Of a stretch of DNA of 20,153 nucleotides, positions 16,650 through 20,153 are shown piece by piece. This DNA comes from Candidatus Cloacimonadota bacterium (GTDB taxonomy: Bacteria > Cloacimonadota > Cloacimonadia > Cloacimonadales > JAOZMQ01): the NCBI GenBank assembly GCA_029934195.1, contig JAOZMQ010000010.1, positions 1 through 20,153 on the forward strand. Direction: 5' to 3'. Positions within the stretch are counted from its first letter, which is position 1, and every line of letters begins with the position of its first letter. Both the position numbers and the translations under genes were made by a program. The notes under the pieces were generated by a model, which worked only from the letters and a program-made list of their open reading frames with translations, was not told where the DNA came from and made no database searches.

Positions 16650-16673
16650 AAAAAAAAGCAGGTTTACACCTGC
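16650..16673 (-). terminator. Terminator between the Tsx-like gene and the ABC operon
   Basis: On the - strand GCAGGT (16673-16668), a GTAA loop and ACCTGC (16663-16658) form a 6-bp GC-rich stem, followed by eight T (plus-strand A run 16650-16657). It follows the channel gene by 18 bases and precedes the ATPase GTG by only 9 bases after the T run. It should end most transcripts after the channel gene and let a fraction read into the transporter genes. Confidence 0.85.
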
Positions 16674-16691
16674 CTTTTATGTTAAATCAAA

Positions 16692-17474
16692 TTAGAATTT
16701 TCTGTGTAAACCAAAGAAGAATGAAGTCTCATCCGGATTTCCAAAAGATGCTTCACTATACATAAAATGATGGTGAAGTTTTACACTTGTAGATAAAGAC
16801 CATTTGTCATAGTTCCAAAAGAAACCATTAAACATTTGGAATTCATCAGCTGTATTTGGCTCTCCCATATCTTCTTTATAAGAATTAGCAAAACCGAAAT
16901 CAGACCAACCTTGATAAGATACATTGAATTTTTCATTAAAATCGTGCATTTTTGTGAACCAATTAATTGCAAATACGAAGCCCGCATTCTCAAAAGATGC
17001 ATCTTCTCCATCATTAGCACTTAACAAAACTTGATATAAGTTTGCTGAGAACATATCGAAGAAAGGAACTTTTAAGTCAGAACCAAGTCCAATTGCATAA
17101 TCATCGCCACCATTAAATCCTTTATATCGTGTTGCAAGATAAAGTTCCTTAACAGGACCAAAAGCCGGAACAACTTTTGCTAAACTGAATCGAGGACTAA
17201 TTTTTGTAAAAAAATCACCCGCATTTCTGGTATTATCAGTAACAGCATTATCTCCCATACCTAAAACATGGTTTACATCAAAGAAATAGTAAAAATCTAA
17301 AATTCCAGTTCTTCCACCACCTTCAACTTCAAAGTAAGTGTCATTATAGGTATCACCCCAACCATGTGCCATATTTACACCTTGGTATAAGTTTAATTGT
17401 GCCCATGTAAAATCACCAGCTGCTAACATTGATACGATAAATATTATCGAAATCATCAATACAAATTTTTTCAT
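16692..17474 (-). CDS. Tsx/OmpK-family nucleoside-specific outer-membrane channel
   Basis: A 260-residue outer-membrane protein. The signal peptide MKKFVLMISIIFIVSMLAAG is followed by FTWAQLNLYQG, after which DTYFEVEGGGRTGILDFYYFFDV matches the Channel_Tsx (PF03502) pattern, where a Y-x-E-x-E-G-G-x-x-G segment followed by aromatic-rich strands is typical. The rest alternates strands and short polar turns, and it ends FFFGLHRKF with a terminal Phe as in BAM substrates. Tsx of E. coli lets nucleosides cross the outer membrane, which fits a BMP/ABC nucleoside importer gene cluster directly downstream. GGAGG lies upstream of ATG 17474, with a likely promoter at 17496-17533. The annotation depends on motif match and context; other small porins are possible. 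Confidence 0.83.
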   Translation of the reverse strand: MKKFVLMISIIFIVSMLAAGDFTWAQLNLYQGVNMAHGWGDTYNDTYFEVEGGGRTGILDFYYFFDVNHVLGMGDNAVTDNTRNAGDFFTKISPRFSLAKVVPAFGPVKELYLATRYKGFNGGDDYAIGLGSDLKVPFFDMFSANLYQVLLSANDGEDASFENAGFVFAINWFTKMHDFNEKFNVSYQGWSDFGFANSYKEDMGEPNTADEFQMFNGFFWNYDKWSLSTSVKLHHHFMYSEASFGNPDETSFFFGLHRKF

Positions 17475-17495
17475 TTTAAAACCTCCAAGTTTTTA

Positions 17496-17533
17496 ATTAT
17501 AATTTGTTTATTTTCACTTAGAAATTTTGTCAA
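17496..17533 (-). promoter_or_regulatory. Likely promoter of the Tsx-like gene
   Basis: On the - strand a perfect TTGACA lies at 17533-17528. TAAACA (17510-17505) is spaced 17 bases away as a fair -10 box. A perfect TATAAT (17501-17496) is 26 bases away, too far to pair with this -35. Whether sigma-70 in this lineage follows E. coli consensus is assumed. The site lies about 23-55 bases before ATG 17474. Confidence 0.5.
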
Positions 17534-17597
17534 TAAAAATTTAAACTCCATTTACTATTACCGATTATGCTTCATAGTTGCTTGTCAGTGACAGTCA

Positions 17598-19844
17598 TTA
17601 TTTTTTTCCAACTCTCTCAACATCAAAAACACCATTTACATCACTAAATAATTTTATAATTTTATTTAATTCATCAGAGTCTATTACTCGAAATTCAAAA
17701 AAGTATTTTGCTATTTCGTTTTCAATGTCCATTTTTGCTGTTTGGAGCTTTATATTAAAAAAAGAAAAAATAGTTAAAAATTCCGAAAAGAGTGAGTTTT
17801 TGTTTTCACAGATAATTCTCAATTTACTTAAATATTGTTTTTTCCTTTCCTTATAGATAGAATGATCCCATTCAACACTAATAATTCTTTCATGTTCTTC
17901 AATAAGTAATCGTCTAAAACCATTATCTTGACAATTTTCTCGATGAATAGTAATGCCTTTTCCGCGAGTTGTATAGCCAAGAATTTTATCAAAAGGAACT
18001 GGATTACAACATTTTGCATACCGAATCATCAGATTATCAACACCTTCAATCTTGATACCTTGAGCTATTTTTCGTATAGAAGCTAAATCTTCTTGTTCGT
18101 TGTTAATGGAATCATTTTCCAAATCAATATTTGGGAGAATTTTATTAAGTTTAGCTTCTTTTATCTCTTCAATTGCATTTGCAATTTGCTCAAAAAGAAT
18201 TTCTCCATTACCCAATTTTTCATACAAATGTTTAATATCATGGATTTTAATTTTTTTCAATAATTCTACAATACTTGCTTCTGTTTTAAATCTATAGTGT
18301 TTTTTCCTACATTTTTTTTCAAAAATTTCTTTACCAAGAAAAATTGCATCTTCCATTTCTTTTGCATGAAAATATGATCTTACTTTTTGTCTTGCACGAG
18401 ATGTTTTTAAAAAATTTAACCAATCGCGACTTGGCATAGGTTTTGAAGCTGTATAAACATTGACAACATCACCACTTTGTAATGATGTTTTTAGTGGTAC
18501 ATGTTTTCCATTTATTTTTGCACCAATACAAGATAATCCAATATCAGAATGAATACAGAACGCAAAATCAACAGGAGTTGAATTTTTGGGGAGTTCAAAT
18601 AAATCACCTTTAGGACTCATAACGACAATAATTTCTGGATATAGATCTAATTTCAATTGCTCAATAAAATCAGCAGAATCTCCCTCCACTTGTTGGTTTA
18701 AAAGATTTCTAATCCAAGCTAATTGAGATTCAAATTGTTTTTGACCTGTAGCTTTTTGTCCTTCATTATGAATTTCTTTATCTGTATATTTTTTTAATTC
18801 TTTGTATCTCCAATGTGCTGCGATTCCTTCTTCCGCTTGAAGGTGCATTTTTTTTGTTCTGATTTGTACTTCTAACTTTCTATTTTCTTCTGTAATTACA
18901 ATAGTATGCAATGATTGGTAGTTATTTGGTTTTGGTCGTGCGACATAATCTCTAAATCTTCCAATTGGTTCATAATTTGTATGAATAACACCGAGCACAG
19001 AGTAACATTGTTCTACAGAATCTACAATTATTCTGATAGCGGCAAAATCATAAATATCTTCATAAGGGACTTTTCTTATCTTTTTCTTACGGAAAATACT
19101 ATAAAAATGCTTACTTCTACCATAAACTTCAGCTTGAATACCCATTTCTAAAAGGAGTCTTTTTATTGGAATTATAAGTTGTTGAATATAATGTTCTCGC
19201 TCATCTCTTTTCTGATTAATCATTTTAATGATTTTTTTGTATTCTTCGTTATGAAGATATTTTAAACAAAGGTCTTCTAACTCCCACTTAATTTTCGCTA
19301 CACCAAATCTATTTGCCATTGGAGCATAAATATCTATTGTCTCTTGAGCAATTCTGATCTGGCTTTCTTTTGGCATGTATTCTAAAGTTCTCATATTATG
19401 CAGTCGGTCCGCAAGTTTTATCAGAATAACTCTGATATCTTTTGTGATTGAAATTAGCATTTTACGAAAATTTTCAGCTTGAAGTTCCTCTCTGGTTGGA
19501 CTTTTTTTATAATCGTAAAATTGTAATTTAGTTACTCCATCTACCAGAGATGTAATTTCTTTGCCAAACCGTTCTTCAAGATCCGAATATTTGTAGTCGG
19601 TATCCTCCAAAACATCATGCAAAAGACCGGCAATTATTGTAGAAGTGTCCATCTTCATAAAAGCAAGAATATATGCAATATTTAGAGGGTGGATATAATA
19701 AGGTTCACCGGATTTTCTAAATTGTCCTTCATGAGCAGAAATTGTAAAATCAAAAGCAACTTGCAAAAATTGCAGATCAATATTATCGGTTACTTTTTGA
19801 ATTTCCTCAAAAAAGTTTAGTTTATTTAATGTTATATATTTCAT
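17598..19844 (-). CDS. rel: Bifunctional (p)ppGpp synthetase/hydrolase Rel/SpoT
   Basis: A 748-residue long RSH protein that makes and degrades the stringent-response alarmone (p)ppGpp. Hydrolase HD domain: H52 in YIHPL, H76-D77 in LLHDVLEDT (E80, D81) and D146/N150 in LADRLHNMRTL are all present, so hydrolysis should be active. Synthetase: D266 in YDFAAIRI, GRFRDYVARPKPNNYQSLHT (295-314) and E325 in EVQIRT are intact. A TGS domain (about 400-465), a helical region, a Cys-rich RIS/ZFD region with KCCNPVPFDKILGY (about 632-645), and a C-terminal ACT domain (about 675-745) follow. Length is normal. ATG 19844 follows AAAGGA. It is probably the sole RSH of the cell, which I infer from the double activity. 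No convincing terminator was found before the Tsx-like gene, which has its own promoter. Confidence 0.95.
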   Translation of the reverse strand: MKYITLNKLNFFEEIQKVTDNIDLQFLQVAFDFTISAHEGQFRKSGEPYYIHPLNIAYILAFMKMDTSTIIAGLLHDVLEDTDYKYSDLEERFGKEITSLVDGVTKLQFYDYKKSPTREELQAENFRKMLISITKDIRVILIKLADRLHNMRTLEYMPKESQIRIAQETIDIYAPMANRFGVAKIKWELEDLCLKYLHNEEYKKIIKMINQKRDEREHYIQQLIIPIKRLLLEMGIQAEVYGRSKHFYSIFRKKKIRKVPYEDIYDFAAIRIIVDSVEQCYSVLGVIHTNYEPIGRFRDYVARPKPNNYQSLHTIVITEENRKLEVQIRTKKMHLQAEEGIAAHWRYKELKKYTDKEIHNEGQKATGQKQFESQLAWIRNLLNQQVEGDSADFIEQLKLDLYPEIIVVMSPKGDLFELPKNSTPVDFAFCIHSDIGLSCIGAKINGKHVPLKTSLQSGDVVNVYTASKPMPSRDWLNFLKTSRARQKVRSYFHAKEMEDAIFLGKEIFEKKCRKKHYRFKTEASIVELLKKIKIHDIKHLYEKLGNGEILFEQIANAIEEIKEAKLNKILPNIDLENDSINNEQEDLASIRKIAQGIKIEGVDNLMIRYAKCCNPVPFDKILGYTTRGKGITIHRENCQDNGFRRLLIEEHERIISVEWDHSIYKERKKQYLSKLRIICENKNSLFSEFLTIFSFFNIKLQTAKMDIENEIAKYFFEFRVIDSDELNKIIKLFSDVNGVFDVERVGKK

Positions 19845-20153
19845 AATTTCCTTTTATCAAAATTCAGAAGATCTATGATTTTGTAAATCTGTTATTTTTA
19901 GATTTTCTCTTTTTGTCGCTACTCTGTAGCTTAGTTCTCTTTTTATCTTTATCCAACGCTAACGCATTGGGCTACAAAGATGTCACTTCTACGCAGATAG
20001 AGAATTAATCGTTTTTTCTATTAATTTTTTCTTCAAGATCTTCTGTCCTTCATGGTTAAAGATCCTTTTCGTTCAGATACTAACTAAGAAGTTGTCATAA
20101 AATAAGCTCGTATTTTATCTTTATTCATTTCGAAACACACTACTTTTATCTTG
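19845..20153. other. Spacer upstream of rel with dispersed repeat relic
   Basis: No coding region is supported. CCAACGCTAACGCATTGG (19953-19970) is an imperfect palindrome (7 of 9 pairs), followed by GCTAC and TACGCAGA (to 19997), paralleling pieces at 11797-11897. Further on, TCTGTCCTTCATGGTTAAAGA (about 20040-20060) resembles a degenerate form of the CTTCGTGGTTAAA-type repeat seen between genes in many bacteria. The first 17 bases hold the rel ribosome binding site. Confidence 0.35.

Noticed and set aside
17496..17501. Perfect TATAAT taken as the -10 for TTGACA 17533-17528
   Set aside because: Spacing of 26 bases is too long; kept only as a possible separate element.
17583..17610. TGTCA-G-TGACA palindrome with a T7 run after rel
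   Set aside because: The T run is on the + strand side, where no gene reads in; for the - strand rel gene no T tract follows, so it is not its terminator.

Overview
This is an AT-rich (visibly about 30% GC) chromosomal window from a Gram-negative bacterium with a full outer membrane. It carries an LPS heptose enzyme (HldD), a Tsx-type outer-membrane channel, a large outer-membrane beta-rich protein, two Sec lipoproteins and the last residues of a protein that look like a type IX secretion (T9SS) sorting tail. T9SS-like signals, extreme AT content, a Rel/SpoT protein and RNase HIII together suggest the FCB supergroup, possibly a Cloacimonadota-like lineage. The taxonomy is inference; no marker gene here fixes it.

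Left part, + strand (1-7,530). The 3' tip of a T9SS-cargo-like gene ends in a strong terminator. An ArsC/Spx-type thioredoxin-fold protein follows and abuts, by one base, a large exported outer-membrane protein. That protein is split into two frames (701-2,119 and 2,143-4,080), and a single -1 shift at a T5 run would join them into about 1,126 residues. After a gene-poor spacer with a 19-bp tandem repeat come rnhC (RNase HIII), hldD (overlapping by ATGA) and a D-2-hydroxyacid dehydrogenase in one apparent operon.

Middle, - strand (7,677-11,830). A lipoprotein of the SdiA-regulated/YjiK beta-propeller type lies downstream of a 1,001-residue exported protein that combines a WD40-like propeller, two CARDB-like domains and a C-terminal caspase-like (C14) domain with an EF-hand loop. 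Immediately upstream is a decayed fragment of a DUF1016/YhcG PDDEXK nuclease gene.

Right part, - strand (11,940-19,844). A five-gene cluster runs from a Tsx-family nucleoside channel through a twin-ATPase ABC protein and two BPD_transp_2 permeases to a BMP-family lipoprotein, ending at a strong terminator. This reads as a complete outer- to inner-membrane nucleoside uptake route, with an internal terminator after the channel gene that should let porin exceed transporter. Upstream lies a bifunctional Rel/SpoT (p)ppGpp synthetase-hydrolase.

Several spacers hold short decayed pieces of dispersed palindromic or CGCAAAG/ACGCAGAG-like repeats. No rRNA, tRNA, CRISPR or intact mobile element was seen. 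The points most worth a second look are the frame-split outer-membrane gene, the exported WD40-CARDB-caspase protein with its neighbouring propeller lipoprotein, and the terminator built into the nucleoside uptake operon.
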